Source: Herbiconiux sp. (GTDB taxonomy: Bacteria > Actinomycetota > Actinomycetes > Actinomycetales > Microbacteriaceae). From it: a DNA stretch of 64,000 nucleotides. The position numbers were made by a program, and so were the translations under genes. The stretch spans positions 280,740-344,739 of the forward strand of contig NZ_SCVE01000020.1 in the NCBI RefSeq assembly GCF_004297105.1. Direction: 5' to 3'. Shown here piece by piece: positions 1 through 7,530 of this stretch; within the stretch, counting starts at the first letter, position 1; every line of letters starts with the position of its first letter. The notes beneath the pieces are model-generated. The model made no database searches. It was not told the DNA's origin and was given only the letters and a program-made list of their open reading frames with translations.

Positions 1-1432
1 GGTCGGCGAACACGAGGAAGCCGATCAGCCGCAGGTCGCGCTCGGCATCGCGGGTGAGGGTCGTGGCTCCGGGAACCGGTCTGGTCGCAACGGCGAGAAC
101 CCGTTCGCCGTCGCGGTACAAGGAGTCGAGTGTCGTGAGGGAACCTGCGGCCAGGTCGGAACATCGAGCCATCACGTCCTCGGGGGCACCCTTCACGACC
201 AGCACCGACTCCCCGCCCGGATGCTGGACGAGCGCACTGGTCATCCGGCGCTCGTGATCGAATGGGAGCACGGCGAGCGGCGGCGCCTGTCGTGCCGAGG
301 CGAACGCGCCCGAACCCGCGTGCTCCCAGAGCGCCGTGTCGAGCGAGTTCAGGCCCGTGACATCCAGGGCGGCATCCGTGAATCCGACCTCGCTGGCCAT
401 CAGTCCCAGGTGAATCAGTTCGGTGTCGTCGGTGTCGCCCTCGACCGGCACAGCCCGATCGAAAGCGATCCTGCCCTGAGTGAGGGTTCCCGTCTTGTCG
501 GTGACGAGGAGGTCGAGATCACCGAGGTCCTCGATGCAGACGAGACGCTTCACGAGCACCTTCCTGCGCGCCAGTGCGCGGGTGCCGGCGGCGAGGCTGG
601 TGCTGACGACCGCGGGCAGCAACTGAGGTGTGATGCCCACCGCGATCGCGAGGGAGAACAGCAGGGAGTCGATGAGCGGGCGCTGCAACAGCAGGTTGGC
701 CACGAAGATCAGCGTCGTCAGAACCAGCGCAACCTCCAGCAGCAGCACGGAGAATCGGCTGAGACCCCGCTGGAACTCGGTGACCGGCGCCGACTCCCCC
801 AAGCCCTCGGCGATCCGCCCGAACGCTGTGCGCGTGCCGGTCGCGGTGACCTCGCCGAGGCCGCTGCCCGTGTGCACGATGGTGCCCATCTGCAGGATCG
901 AGTCTGCGGGATCGTGGCCGTCCCTCGGCGTCGACTTCCGGGCCGGTTCGGATTCGCCGGTGAGGATCGCCTCGTCGCAACGGAGATCGCGCTCCTCCCG
1001 CACCGTCATGTCGGCCGGGACGACTGTTCCCACGCTCAGCCGCACGAGGTCGCCGGGAACCAGATCGACGACGTCGACAGGGAGTGCCCGTCCATCCCGC
1101 AGCACCGTGACGTGATGGCGCACGCTGTCGTGCAGGGCATCCGCCGCCCGTTCTGCCCGGAATTCGTTGGCGAAGCCGAGCCCGATGCTCGCCACCAGGA
1201 TCACCCCGATGATGAGGGAGTTCGTGCTGTCACCGACCACGAACGAGACGCCCGCGGTCACGATCAGCAACAGCAGGATCGGGCTGCGGAACTGGCGCAG
1301 CAGCACACGGAGCACCGTGGCCCGCTTCCGGTGCACGGCATTGGGGCCGATCCGCGTGAGCCGCCGTGCTGCTTCCTCGCGGGAAAGGCCCCGGAGCGGC
1401 GTGGTGAGCAGGTCCGCGGTCACCTCACCCAC
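1..1432 (-). CDS. P-type cation-transporting ATPase (N-terminal part, cut by window edge)
   Basis: N-terminal 477 codons of a P-type ATPase reading leftwards off the window. The GTG at 1432 overlaps the TGA of the upstream PPOX gene. The cation-ATPase N-terminal domain is followed by two membrane spans (about residues 45-85), an actuator domain ending in LTGES, and the phosphorylation motif DKTGTLT with Asp312 (477-499). The order and the E1-E2 core fit type II ATPases of the MgtA/CtpF kind; the ion cannot be read from this part. CtpF belongs to the DosR regulon in Mycobacterium, and this gene is the last visible one of a unit preceded by DosR-like boxes. No conventional minus-strand start other than GTG 1432 or GTG 1423 fits. 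Confidence 0.85.
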   Translation of the reverse strand, partial: MGEVTADLLTTPLRGLSREEAARRLTRIGPNAVHRKRATVLRVLLRQFRSPILLLLIVTAGVSFVVGDSTNSLIIGVILVASIGLGFANEFRAERAADALHDSVRHHVTVLRDGRALPVDVVDLVPGDLVRLSVGTVVPADMTVREERDLRCDEAILTGESEPARKSTPRDGHDPADSILQMGTIVHTGSGLGEVTATGTRTAFGRIAEGLGESAPVTEFQRGLSRFSVLLLEVALVLTTLIFVANLLLQRPLIDSLLFSLAIAVGITPQLLPAVVSTSLAAGTRALARRKVLVKRLVCIEDLGDLDLLVTDKTGTLTQGRIAFDRAVPVEGDTDDTELIHLGLMASEVGFTDAALDVTGLNSLDTALWEHAGSGAFASARQAPPLAVLPFDHERRMTSALVQHPGGESVLVVKGAPEDVMARCSDLAAGSLTTLDSLYRDGERVLAVATRPVPGATTLTRDAERDLRLIGFLVFAD

Positions 1433-1865
1433 GAGCGGGGTCGGCCGTGAATCGCACGCCCGTCAGGGTGCGCGGGGTGATGACGAAGTAGTTCCACTTG
1501 GTCGACCGGGTGAAGGTGTGCAGTTCGGCGACTCCGGATGCCTCGATCTCGGCGTCGACGTCGAGCCGGCGTGCACGGCCGCGGAGCACGACACTCCACC
1601 GCTGTCGATGCTCGGTGCCATCGGTCTCGAACGCGACGTCGGGCCGCTCGGTGAGGCTGACGATCTTCGTTCCGGGCGCGCTCCGGAAGTAGACCTTGCC
1701 GCCGTTCACGAGGTGGTTGATGGGGAAGATGTCGGCACCGTCCTCGTCGCTGACGGCGAGGCGGCCGAACCGGGAGGCCTCGAGCAGTCGCCAGCACTCG
1801 TCCTCATCCAGCGTCGCGACCCCGTCGTCGGCGGAGATCCTGGGCGAGCGAGGTGTCGATGTCAT
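1425..1865 (-). CDS. PPOX-fold (pyridoxamine 5'-phosphate oxidase-like) protein
   Basis: 146-residue protein of the FMN/F420-binding split-barrel superfamily. Visible signatures are an N-terminal ECWRLLEASRFGRLAVS helix-strand, then DIFPINHLVNGGKVYFRS and a C-terminal strand with ITPRTLTGVRF. Members of this superfamily are flavin- or deazaflavin-dependent reductases, oxidases or cofactor-binding stress proteins; substrate cannot be inferred. It is paralogous to the next gene upstream (1909-2331) and overlaps the ATPase start by 8 bases, so the three genes are probably one operon. ATG at 1865. Confidence 0.8.
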   Translation of the reverse strand: MTSTPRSPRISADDGVATLDEDECWRLLEASRFGRLAVSDEDGADIFPINHLVNGGKVYFRSAPGTKIVSLTERPDVAFETDGTEHRQRWSVVLRGRARRLDVDAEIEASGVAELHTFTRSTKWNYFVITPRTLTGVRFTADPARG

Positions 1866-1908
1866 GGATGGCTCCTGCCGATCAGAACGGAGATGCCCGG
1901 CCGCGACA

Positions 1909-2331
1909 TCAGTAGCGCTCGGGTTCCGGTCCGCGCCGGAAGGCCCGGCCGGTGAGCGTGGTGGGGCGGATCCGAACCCAGCGGTACTTGAGGGTGGGCA
2001 GCAGCGGCACGAGTGGAAGCGAGTCGGCCGCGTCGATCTCGTCCTGCTGGTGCAGTTCCTCAGCCGAGCCTTTGACCACTACGCTGTACGCCGACCCGGC
2101 GTCGACATGGTCGATCTCGAAGACGACGTGGGGGTGGATGGTCAGCTCGAGCAGTTTGGTGCCGGGGGCGGTGCGGAGGTAGAGCACGTCATCGGAGACC
2201 ACGTAGTTCACGGGGAAGACGTCGATCTCTCCTGCTGCGTTCACGACGAGGCGCCCCAGCGTGTTCTCGCTCAGCCTCTGCCAGCACTCCTCGTCGGTCA
2301 CCAGCTTCGCTGCGTCGATCGTGTCGCTCAT
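1909..2331 (-). CDS. PPOX-fold (pyridoxamine 5'-phosphate oxidase-like) protein
   Basis: 140-residue split-barrel flavin-binding-type protein. The pattern matches its downstream neighbour: ECWQRLSENTLGRLVVN, DVFPVNYVVSDD, YLRTAPGTKLLEL and a terminal IRPTTLTGRAF. It is first in a unit with a second PPOX protein and the P-type ATPase. Two DosR-like half-site pairs lie 26-39 and 54-68 bases upstream of ATG 2331, so it is likely induced with the other dormancy-type genes here. The cofactor (FMN or F420) and substrate are not determinable from sequence alone. Confidence 0.8.
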   Translation of the reverse strand: MSDTIDAAKLVTDEECWQRLSENTLGRLVVNAAGEIDVFPVNYVVSDDVLYLRTAPGTKLLELTIHPHVVFEIDHVDAGSAYSVVVKGSAEELHQQDEIDAADSLPLVPLLPTLKYRWVRIRPTTLTGRAFRRGPEPERY

Positions 2332-2356
2332 CGCTGTTCCCCTTCCTCGGTGCCAC

Positions 2357-2399
2357 CAGTCAAAGGTCGGAGAGCGCGTTCACAGTGGTCTTTGGTCAC
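2357..2399 (-). promoter_or_regulatory. Two tandem DosR-like boxes upstream of PPOX-PPOX-ATPase unit
   Basis: On the minus strand 2385-2399 reads GTGACCAAAGACCAC and 2357-2370 reads CCGACCTTTGACTGG in the same orientation. Both are GAC-N4-GAC pairs, one mismatch from the GAC-N4-GTC core of the two better boxes in this locus (4307 and 7377). They lie between the flavodoxin stop and the PPOX start. Operator function is inferred from the shared word CCAAAG/CTTTG, the position and the DevR-like regulator encoded nearby. Confidence 0.55.
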
Positions 2400-2409
2400 A
2401 TGCCGTCGC

Positions 2410-3000
2410 TCAACCCGGTGGACGTTGGCCGAGCTGGCGCTCGCGACCGAGGTTCAGCCGGCTCGCGAGGTGTTGTCCCCATTCGGCGGCGTCGAGCAGT
2501 TGCCGGTCGATGAGCCGGTGCGAGGCGTCGACGAGGAAATCGTGAGGCGGAGAGAGCGGCAGGTACCCGGCGGCGCGGATGTCGCGGTCGATCCGTCGAG
2601 CTGCCGAGCCGGTGAACAGCCGTTGCGCCTTGGCGCTCCGAGTCGAGAACGCGGCGAAATAGGTCGGCTTCGACGCTCTCGGCAACGCGCGCAGCAGTTC
2701 TCGCAGACCGTGCGAGACATCCGCCCATTCGAACACGAGATCGCCGTGGCTGCGTTCGGCCGTCGCACGCGCTTCCTTCCGTGTCGTCTCGGAGCTCAGC
2801 CCGAACGCGTGCGTGGGTGCTCCGGCGACGATGAAGGCGGCCTGCACCAGTTCGGCGGGATCGGCGTCGGCGGCATCCACGAGCGTGAGTTCGGCGAAAG
2901 GGCGGAGCTGATCGGCGATGGTCGCGGCAACGTGCCGAGTGGCGCCGAACATCGACTCGTAGAGCACGACGACCCGGGAGAGCGTGGCTGTGCCACTCAT
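2410..3000 (-). CDS. Flavodoxin-like protein
   Basis: 196-residue protein with a flavodoxin-type start: a first beta strand VVVLYESMFGATRHVA (FMN phosphate loop S-M-F-G-A-T), then a second strand VDAADAD and AAFIVAGAPTHAFG, the loop that normally flanks the flavin ring. It is longer than classical flavodoxins (about 140-170 residues) because of a C-terminal extension of about 50 residues. The expected role is FMN-dependent electron transfer in the cytoplasm. Its ATG overlaps the stop of the upstream hydrolase-like gene, so it is third in the BON-hydrolase-flavodoxin operon. Confidence 0.75.
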   Translation of the reverse strand: MSGTATLSRVVVLYESMFGATRHVAATIADQLRPFAELTLVDAADADPAELVQAAFIVAGAPTHAFGLSSETTRKEARATAERSHGDLVFEWADVSHGLRELLRALPRASKPTYFAAFSTRSAKAQRLFTGSAARRIDRDIRAAGYLPLSPPHDFLVDASHRLIDRQLLDAAEWGQHLASRLNLGRERQLGQRPPG

Positions 3001-3587
3001 GGGTTGGCCGAATCCCGCTGTGGGAGACCGGCATCGAACCAGACCATCGCGCGCCGGACCGCCCGATCGATCTCGTCCCAGGTCAGCGGCTCATCGAGTG
3101 TCGGCGTGCATTCCAGCACACTCGAAGCCTCGCAGTCGGAATCCGTCTCCTCGAGAGTGACCGTTCCGGGCAGCGCGCAGGTGACGATGGCGTGCACATG
3201 GCGGCCGTGAGCGGCCGGCACCGCCTCAGGTGCGGCCTCTCCGATCGCGAACACGAGCACGCGGGCCTGGCCACGCCGGTGGCAGTCCTCGAACACGGCC
3301 GACAACCGCTGCCGGAGGTGCGCGCGGAGCTCGCCTGTTCGCACCGTGGTCTCCTCGGGGGTGAGGAGATCGACCGAGAGGGTGCTGTACCCGTGTGCGT
3401 GGGCGATGGCGCAGAGGGCCTCATCATGCTGACCGAACCGGGAATACGCGGTCGGGTAGGCCAGGACGATGACGCCCTTGGCGTCGGGTTCGGTGTGCAG
3501 GCGCCCTTCGATGGTGCCGGCCTCGCTCGCGTAGACGAGATCCACTCCCCCCGCGGGCAGCCGTGTCGCGGGGGCGACATCGGTCAT
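2997..3587 (-). CDS. Alpha/beta-hydrolase-like protein without an obvious nucleophile
   Basis: 196 residues. The N-terminal half looks like a dienelactone-hydrolase-type alpha/beta fold: strand GVIVLAYPTAYSRF, helix, and a second strand YSTLSVDLLTPEET followed by R-x-x-x-L helices. Where the nucleophile elbow G-x-S-x-G is expected, the sequence is VLVFAIGEAAPEAV, with no Ser, Cys or Asp in the right place. It may be a non-catalytic relative or too divergent to call. It overlaps both neighbours (ATGA type), so it is translationally coupled to the BON and flavodoxin genes. No substrate is proposed. Confidence 0.55.
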   Translation of the reverse strand: MTDVAPATRLPAGGVDLVYASEAGTIEGRLHTEPDAKGVIVLAYPTAYSRFGQHDEALCAIAHAHGYSTLSVDLLTPEETTVRTGELRAHLRQRLSAVFEDCHRRGQARVLVFAIGEAAPEAVPAAHGRHVHAIVTCALPGTVTLEETDSDCEASSVLECTPTLDEPLTWDEIDRAVRRAMVWFDAGLPQRDSANP

Positions 3588-4270
3588 CTCAGCCCCTCGG
3601 CGTCGACGCTGATCCGGTTGTCGACGTTCTGCACGTGAGGCGAGTTCCAGGCGGCACGTTCCGCTTCGCGCTTCTCCTCGAAGGATCGCACCGTGCCGGT
3701 GAGTCGAACGGTCGTGTCGGTCACGGTGACGGTGATGTTGTGAGCGTCGATGAGAGCATCTCGCCGCAGAGCATTGCGGATCCGTTCGCCCGCATCTCGG
3801 GCCGACACCCGTCGGGTGAGCTCGATGCGGTTGTCGACGAAGCGCACGGACTGGAGATCCTGCACCGCCTTGCGTGCGGCGCGGCGCTGGTAGTCCCAGT
3901 CGACGGTACCGGTGAGGATCACGGCCCCGTCGTGGACGGTCGCGACGACCGCGCCCGTGGGCAACGTGGTCGTCCAGGTCAGCACCTCGTTGACGTGGTG
4001 GGCGATCTCCTCGTCGCTCGCGGCTGCGTCGACGGTTCCGCGCACGACCAGGTCGTTCGCCACGGTGCGCACGCCCTCGATCCGGAGGGCGGCCTTCTCG
4101 GCGGCGTTCTTCTCGGGCAGCGAGGCGACCTCGCCGGCGAGCGTGACGACGCCGTCGATGACGGCGACGCCGATCGCGGCGGGGTGGACGCCCGGAGTCC
4201 AGTCGAGTTCATCGATGATCGCCTGCTGGAGGTCTCGGTCCGTCGGAGTGAGAACGGGTGAAGGAGTCAT
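3584..4270 (-). CDS. Triple BON-domain protein
   Basis: 228 residues built of three BON domains (about 10-78, 82-150 and 155-225). Each shows the typical V-x-V-x-D/H-G-x-V-x-L-x-G-x-V core: IDGVVTLAGEV, HDGAVILTGTV and TDTTVRLTGTV. BON domains in secreted proteins bind lipid; this one has no signal peptide and is probably cytoplasmic, as in many actinobacterial stress loci. I chose ATG 4270 over an in-frame TTG at 4312, because the TTG lies inside the DosR-like box at 4307-4323. First gene of a three-gene operon. Confidence 0.85.
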   Translation of the reverse strand: MTPSPVLTPTDRDLQQAIIDELDWTPGVHPAAIGVAVIDGVVTLAGEVASLPEKNAAEKAALRIEGVRTVANDLVVRGTVDAAASDEEIAHHVNEVLTWTTTLPTGAVVATVHDGAVILTGTVDWDYQRRAARKAVQDLQSVRFVDNRIELTRRVSARDAGERIRNALRRDALIDAHNITVTVTDTTVRLTGTVRSFEEKREAERAAWNSPHVQNVDNRISVDAEGLR

Positions 4271-4306
4271 GTGCCGATCCTGCGCCGGCTCGTTCGGGCG
4301 ACGGGT

Positions 4307-4323
4307 GACCAAGGTCCATCACG
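4307..4323 (-). promoter_or_regulatory. DosR-like box upstream of BON operon
   Basis: GACCAAGGTCCATCACG on the plus strand. It matches the box before the universal stress gene (7377-7394) at 16 of 17 positions. The GAC-N4-GTC core resembles the DosR/DevR consensus GGGACTWWAGTCCC. It ends 37 bases from ATG 4270; the box at 7377 is 36 bases from its ATG, so the promoter geometry is the same. Function is inferred. Confidence 0.7.
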
Positions 4324-4352
4324 TGCACGCCGGCAACCGGCCCGCGCCGTGG

Positions 4353-4988
4353 TCAGAGCTCGTCGCGGTGCTCCGAGCCCAGCACAGCGGCCTGGGTTCG
4401 GCGTTCGAGTCCGAGCTTGCGCAGCATGTTCGAGGCGTAGTTCTTCACGGTCTTCTCCTTCAACCCGAGCCGCTCGCCGATCTGCCGATTGGTCAGTCCG
4501 TCGGTGATCAGCCCGAGGATCTGACGCTCGCGGATGTTGAGTGAACCGAATCGGGGGTCGTCGCGCGACTCAGACCGTACCCGTTGCGACACTTTCCGCG
4601 AGGCCGCAGGGTGCAGGAGGGAACGACCCGCGGCGACGGCGATGATCGCATCGATCAGGCTCGGGCCCCGCACGTCTTTGAGGAGGTACCCGGATGCTCC
4701 GGCGACCACCGCCGCGACCACGGCGTCGTCGTCGTCATAGGCGGTGAGGATGACGCACCGGATGCCTTCGAGCCGCGACCGCAGTTCCCGGCAGAGCTCG
4801 ATGCCGTTCCCATCCGGAAGGCGCATGTCGAGCAGGGCGACATCGGGGGCGGTCGCGGTGATGCGCGCCAGTCCCTGAGCCACCGTTCCGGCCTCGGCCA
4901 CGACCTCGATGTCGGGGCTGGTCTCCAGGAGATCGGCAACCCCCCTTCGCACGATTTCGTGGTCGTCGACCAACGCCACCCTGATCAT
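4353..4988 (-). CDS. devR: DevR/DosR-like NarL-family response regulator
   Basis: 211 residues. The receiver domain (1-120) has the acidic pair D8-D9, phospho-acceptor Asp54 (ALLDMRLPDG), Thr82 and Lys104 (GYLLKD). The LuxR-type helix-turn-helix is at about 146-205, with EKTVKNYASNMLRKLGLERRTQ. This recognition segment closely follows mycobacterial DevR (EKTVKNY...KLGMERRTQAAV, from memory). Its ATG overlaps the kinase TGA, forming a two-component pair. It probably binds the GAC-N4-GTC boxes of this locus and activates the flanking operons under hypoxia, NO or redox signals; the signal is inferred from family knowledge. Confidence 0.85.
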   Translation of the reverse strand: MIRVALVDDHEIVRRGVADLLETSPDIEVVAEAGTVAQGLARITATAPDVALLDMRLPDGNGIELCRELRSRLEGIRCVILTAYDDDDAVVAAVVAGASGYLLKDVRGPSLIDAIIAVAAGRSLLHPAASRKVSQRVRSESRDDPRFGSLNIRERQILGLITDGLTNRQIGERLGLKEKTVKNYASNMLRKLGLERRTQAAVLGSEHRDEL

Positions 4989-6712
4989 CCGTTCCTGCTC
5001 TCGTCGTCGTCTCGAATGGGGATGCGCCAGGTCACGCGGGTGCCGTTCGCCGAGGAGGACACGTCCATCGTGCCGCCGAGCGAAGCCGCCCGCGCGGTCA
5101 GATTCGCCAGCCCGCTCATGTGCACCGTCGGGGGAAGGCCGATGCCGTCGTCACTGACCTCGACCCGGATGTCGGCGTCGTCGACGGAGAGGGTGACCCC
5201 GGCATCCGCGGCCCCTGAGTGCTTGACGACGTTGCTCAGCAGTTCTCGCACCACTGCGGTCACTTCATCGGCCAGGCCGCTGTTCACGAACAGATCGACC
5301 GGACCGATGAAACTCACGGTGACCGGGTTGGGCAGCGCCTTGGATGCATCCGCGGCGATGTCGAGCACGCGATGCCGTGCCGTCGCCGATGTGTCGTCGG
5401 CAGGTGGGTTCAGTGCGAACACGATCTTCCGTATCTGCACGATCACCCGGTCGATGCGGGCGACCGCCTCGTCGAGTCGCGCCCGGTCCTCCGGCCCGGT
5501 GGTCGCAGAGAGGCTCTGCAGCTCCAGACCGGTGCCGAAGAGGTCTTGGATGACGTGGTCGTGCAGATCTCGCGCTATACGTCCGCGGTCTTCGAGCATC
5601 ACCACCCGCTGCTGATCCTCCCGCGCGCGGGCGAGAGCGAGAGCGACACTGATCCGCTCCCCGAGGTCGACGCCGACGTCGAGGTCGGTGGGGGTGAAGC
5701 TGGGCCGGCCCGGTTCCCGGGCGGTGACCAGGACTCCCCAGACGGTCGTCCCGTCGGTCAGGGCGATGTAGATCGCGGGCCCCGTGGCCTCGCCGCGCGT
5801 GATGGTGAACGGGTCGGCGTGACGGTCGGCGCCGGTGTGCACCGGCGGCGCGATGATCGACGTCCCGGAATCGAGCACCTCGGTGGCGAGTGTCGTGGCG
5901 GCGCGGAGGTCGGTGCCGTCGAGGGCGGCGGCGCCTTCCCCCCGTGCGGCGGCGACGTGCACGGTACCGGGCTCGTGCCCGGGCACGAGGATGGTGAGCA
6001 GCTGGGAGTCGGAGCGGCTGATCAACTCTTCCGCGAGCGTCGCATACGCGCGGTTCGCATCCGTGTCCGACAACGCGACGGCGATCTCGGCCGACGAGGT
6101 CATCCATCGCTCGCGGGTGCGCGCCTCGAGCAGGATGCGGGCATGATCGATGGCGGATGCCGCGGTGGCGGCCAGGGCACCGACGAGTTGCTCGTCCTCG
6201 TCTGAGAAGTGCCCCCGGCGGGGATTGGTGAGGTAGAGGTTGCCGTACACCGCGCCGTGCACCCGGATGGGCACACCGAGGAATCCCTCCATCTCGGGGT
6301 GCCCCGACGGGAAACCCGACGACCGTGGATCCGTCCGGATGCGTTCGAGGCGGATCGGCTCGGAGTCGGAGATCACCGCCCCGAGCAATCCGTGCCCCTC
6401 GGGCAGATGTCCGATCCGGTCGACCGCGTCGGAATCCAGACCCACGTGGATGAACGCCTCGAGACCATGGCCGTCCGGCGCGATGACTCCGAGCGCTCCG
6501 TACTCCGCACCGACGAGCTCGACAGCGGCCTCGACGATTCGGCGGAGCACGACACCGAGATCGATCTCCTCCGCCACCGCCTGGGTCGCCCGCAACAACG
6601 CACGCAACCGGCCTTGCGATTGTCTGACCTCGTTCGCGCGGGCGATCAGTTCATCGATGGTGCGGTCGAGCTCCGAGCGCGGGAGGTCGGGGAAGGAGAT
6701 GGAATCCGACAT
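4985..6712 (-). CDS. devS: DevS/DosT-like GAF-domain sensor histidine kinase
   Basis: 575 residues. Two GAF domains (about 35-190 and 205-360) are followed by a HisKA_3 dimerisation domain with phospho-acceptor His384 (RDLHDHVIQD) and a C-terminal ATPase domain (N-box ELLSNVVKHSG, G-box SDDGIGLP). In the first GAF, GHPEMEGFLGVPI (His138) and GNLYLTNP (Tyr160) align with the haem ligand His149 and distal Tyr171 of DevS, keeping the 22-residue spacing. It is therefore a likely haem-based O2/NO/CO sensor. ATG 6712 is chosen because AGGAGGTGCC lies directly upstream; the longer in-frame reading to 6817 lacks such a site. It lies about 100 bases after the USP gene and overlaps the regulator. Confidence 0.85.
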   Translation of the reverse strand: MSDSISFPDLPRSELDRTIDELIARANEVRQSQGRLRALLRATQAVAEEIDLGVVLRRIVEAAVELVGAEYGALGVIAPDGHGLEAFIHVGLDSDAVDRIGHLPEGHGLLGAVISDSEPIRLERIRTDPRSSGFPSGHPEMEGFLGVPIRVHGAVYGNLYLTNPRRGHFSDEDEQLVGALAATAASAIDHARILLEARTRERWMTSSAEIAVALSDTDANRAYATLAEELISRSDSQLLTILVPGHEPGTVHVAAARGEGAAALDGTDLRAATTLATEVLDSGTSIIAPPVHTGADRHADPFTITRGEATGPAIYIALTDGTTVWGVLVTAREPGRPSFTPTDLDVGVDLGERISVALALARAREDQQRVVMLEDRGRIARDLHDHVIQDLFGTGLELQSLSATTGPEDRARLDEAVARIDRVIVQIRKIVFALNPPADDTSATARHRVLDIAADASKALPNPVTVSFIGPVDLFVNSGLADEVTAVVRELLSNVVKHSGAADAGVTLSVDDADIRVEVSDDGIGLPPTVHMSGLANLTARAASLGGTMDVSSSANGTRVTWRIPIRDDDESRNG

Positions 6713-6813
6713 GGCACCTCCTGAGGGCTCAGCGTGAAAGTACCACGGCGGGGCCCCGGCCACTACAGCCTGCCCCGCGCGGCGCTCTGTCATCTCTCGC
6801 CTGCGGGCTGACG

Positions 6814-7341
6814 TCATCCGGCCGCTTCCCCGCCCTCTTTCGGGCTGCCGTGGTGCGACTTCGGCGCGGCGTGCGGATGCACGATCAACACGGGACAGTG
6901 CGCATGGGCGGCGATCTCCGCGCTGACCGACCCGAGCAACAGACCGGCGAATCCACCGTGACCCCGGCTTCCCGTCACGATCAGGTCGGCCGTGTCGCTC
7001 TCATCGATCAGTACGCGCGCCGCGGATCCCTCCACGATCGAGAGCTTCACGTAGTCCGGCTTGGTCTCACCGAAGACGACCGCGGCCACCTCACGCACCG
7101 TGTGGGCGGCATCCCGATCGGGATACCACTCCGGCGGTACGACCGTGTAGCGGGAGATGGGGTACGTCCACACGCACACCACGTCGAGCTTCGCGCCGAA
7201 GGCCTCGGCGATGACCCCCGCTTTGCGCAGAGCATCGATCGATGCCTCGGACCCGTCGACGCCGACCACGACGCGGGAGAATTCACCGAGACCGGCTCGA
7301 GCGGCCTCGGGGTGGGAGATGGTGACGGTCGATTCGCTCAT
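6814..7341 (-). CDS. Universal stress protein (UspA family)
   Basis: 175-residue single-domain USP. It starts with VVVGVDGSEASIDALRKA (strand 1 and adenine-side loop) and ends with the ATP-binding signature TGSRGHGGFAGLLLGSVS followed by CPVLIVHP. It is thus of the ATP-binding UspA type. In Mycobacterium a USP gene (Rv3134c) lies directly upstream of devR-devS; here USP-kinase-regulator repeats that association. ATG 7341 is preferred to an in-frame TTG at 7383, which falls inside the DosR-like box. Confidence 0.88.
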   Translation of the reverse strand: MSESTVTISHPEAARAGLGEFSRVVVGVDGSEASIDALRKAGVIAEAFGAKLDVVCVWTYPISRYTVVPPEWYPDRDAAHTVREVAAVVFGETKPDYVKLSIVEGSAARVLIDESDTADLIVTGSRGHGGFAGLLLGSVSAEIAAHAHCPVLIVHPHAAPKSHHGSPKEGGEAAG

Positions 7342-7376
7342 GCGACCAGCCTCGCCAGCTACGCACGCCGAATCGT

Positions 7377-7394
7377 GGACCAAAGTCCATCACG
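7377..7394 (-). promoter_or_regulatory. DosR-like box upstream of USP-kinase-regulator unit
   Basis: GGACCAAAGTCCATCACG on the plus strand, with GGAC/GTCC inverted arms around CAAA. It is the best match of the four boxes in this locus to the DosR palindrome. It lies 36 bases upstream of ATG 7341 and ends 15 bases from the tRNA-Val 3' end. It probably makes the two-component operon autoregulated. Confidence 0.7.
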
Positions 7395-7408
7395 CCACCC
7401 ACTCGCAG

Positions 7409-7481
7409 TGGGCCCTACCGGGCTCGAACCGATGACATCCACGGTGTAAACGTGGCGCTCTACCAACTGAGCTAAAGGCCC
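7409..7481 (-). tRNA. tRNA-Val (anticodon TAC)
   Basis: 73-nt cloverleaf on the minus strand. Acceptor stem GGGCCTT pairs with AGGGCCC, discriminator A73. The D arm is GCTC...GAGC, the anticodon stem CCACG/CGTGG encloses loop TTTACAC (anticodon TAC, reads GUA), and the T arm is ATCGG-TTCGAGC-CCGGT. CCA is not encoded. It sits between the USP unit and the divergent membrane-protein gene. Confidence 0.95.
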
Positions 7482-7530
7482 CCTCGCACCCTGCGGTGCG
7501 TGAAAAGCATACAGGCCTAGACTTCGGGGC

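Noticed and set aside
4271..4312. In-frame TTG extension of the BON protein (14 residues)
   Set aside because: The TTG lies within the DosR-like box; ATG 4270 gives the usual N-terminus.
7342..7383. In-frame TTG extension of the USP (14 residues)
   Set aside because: The start would fall inside the DosR-like box; ATG 7341 fits the family.
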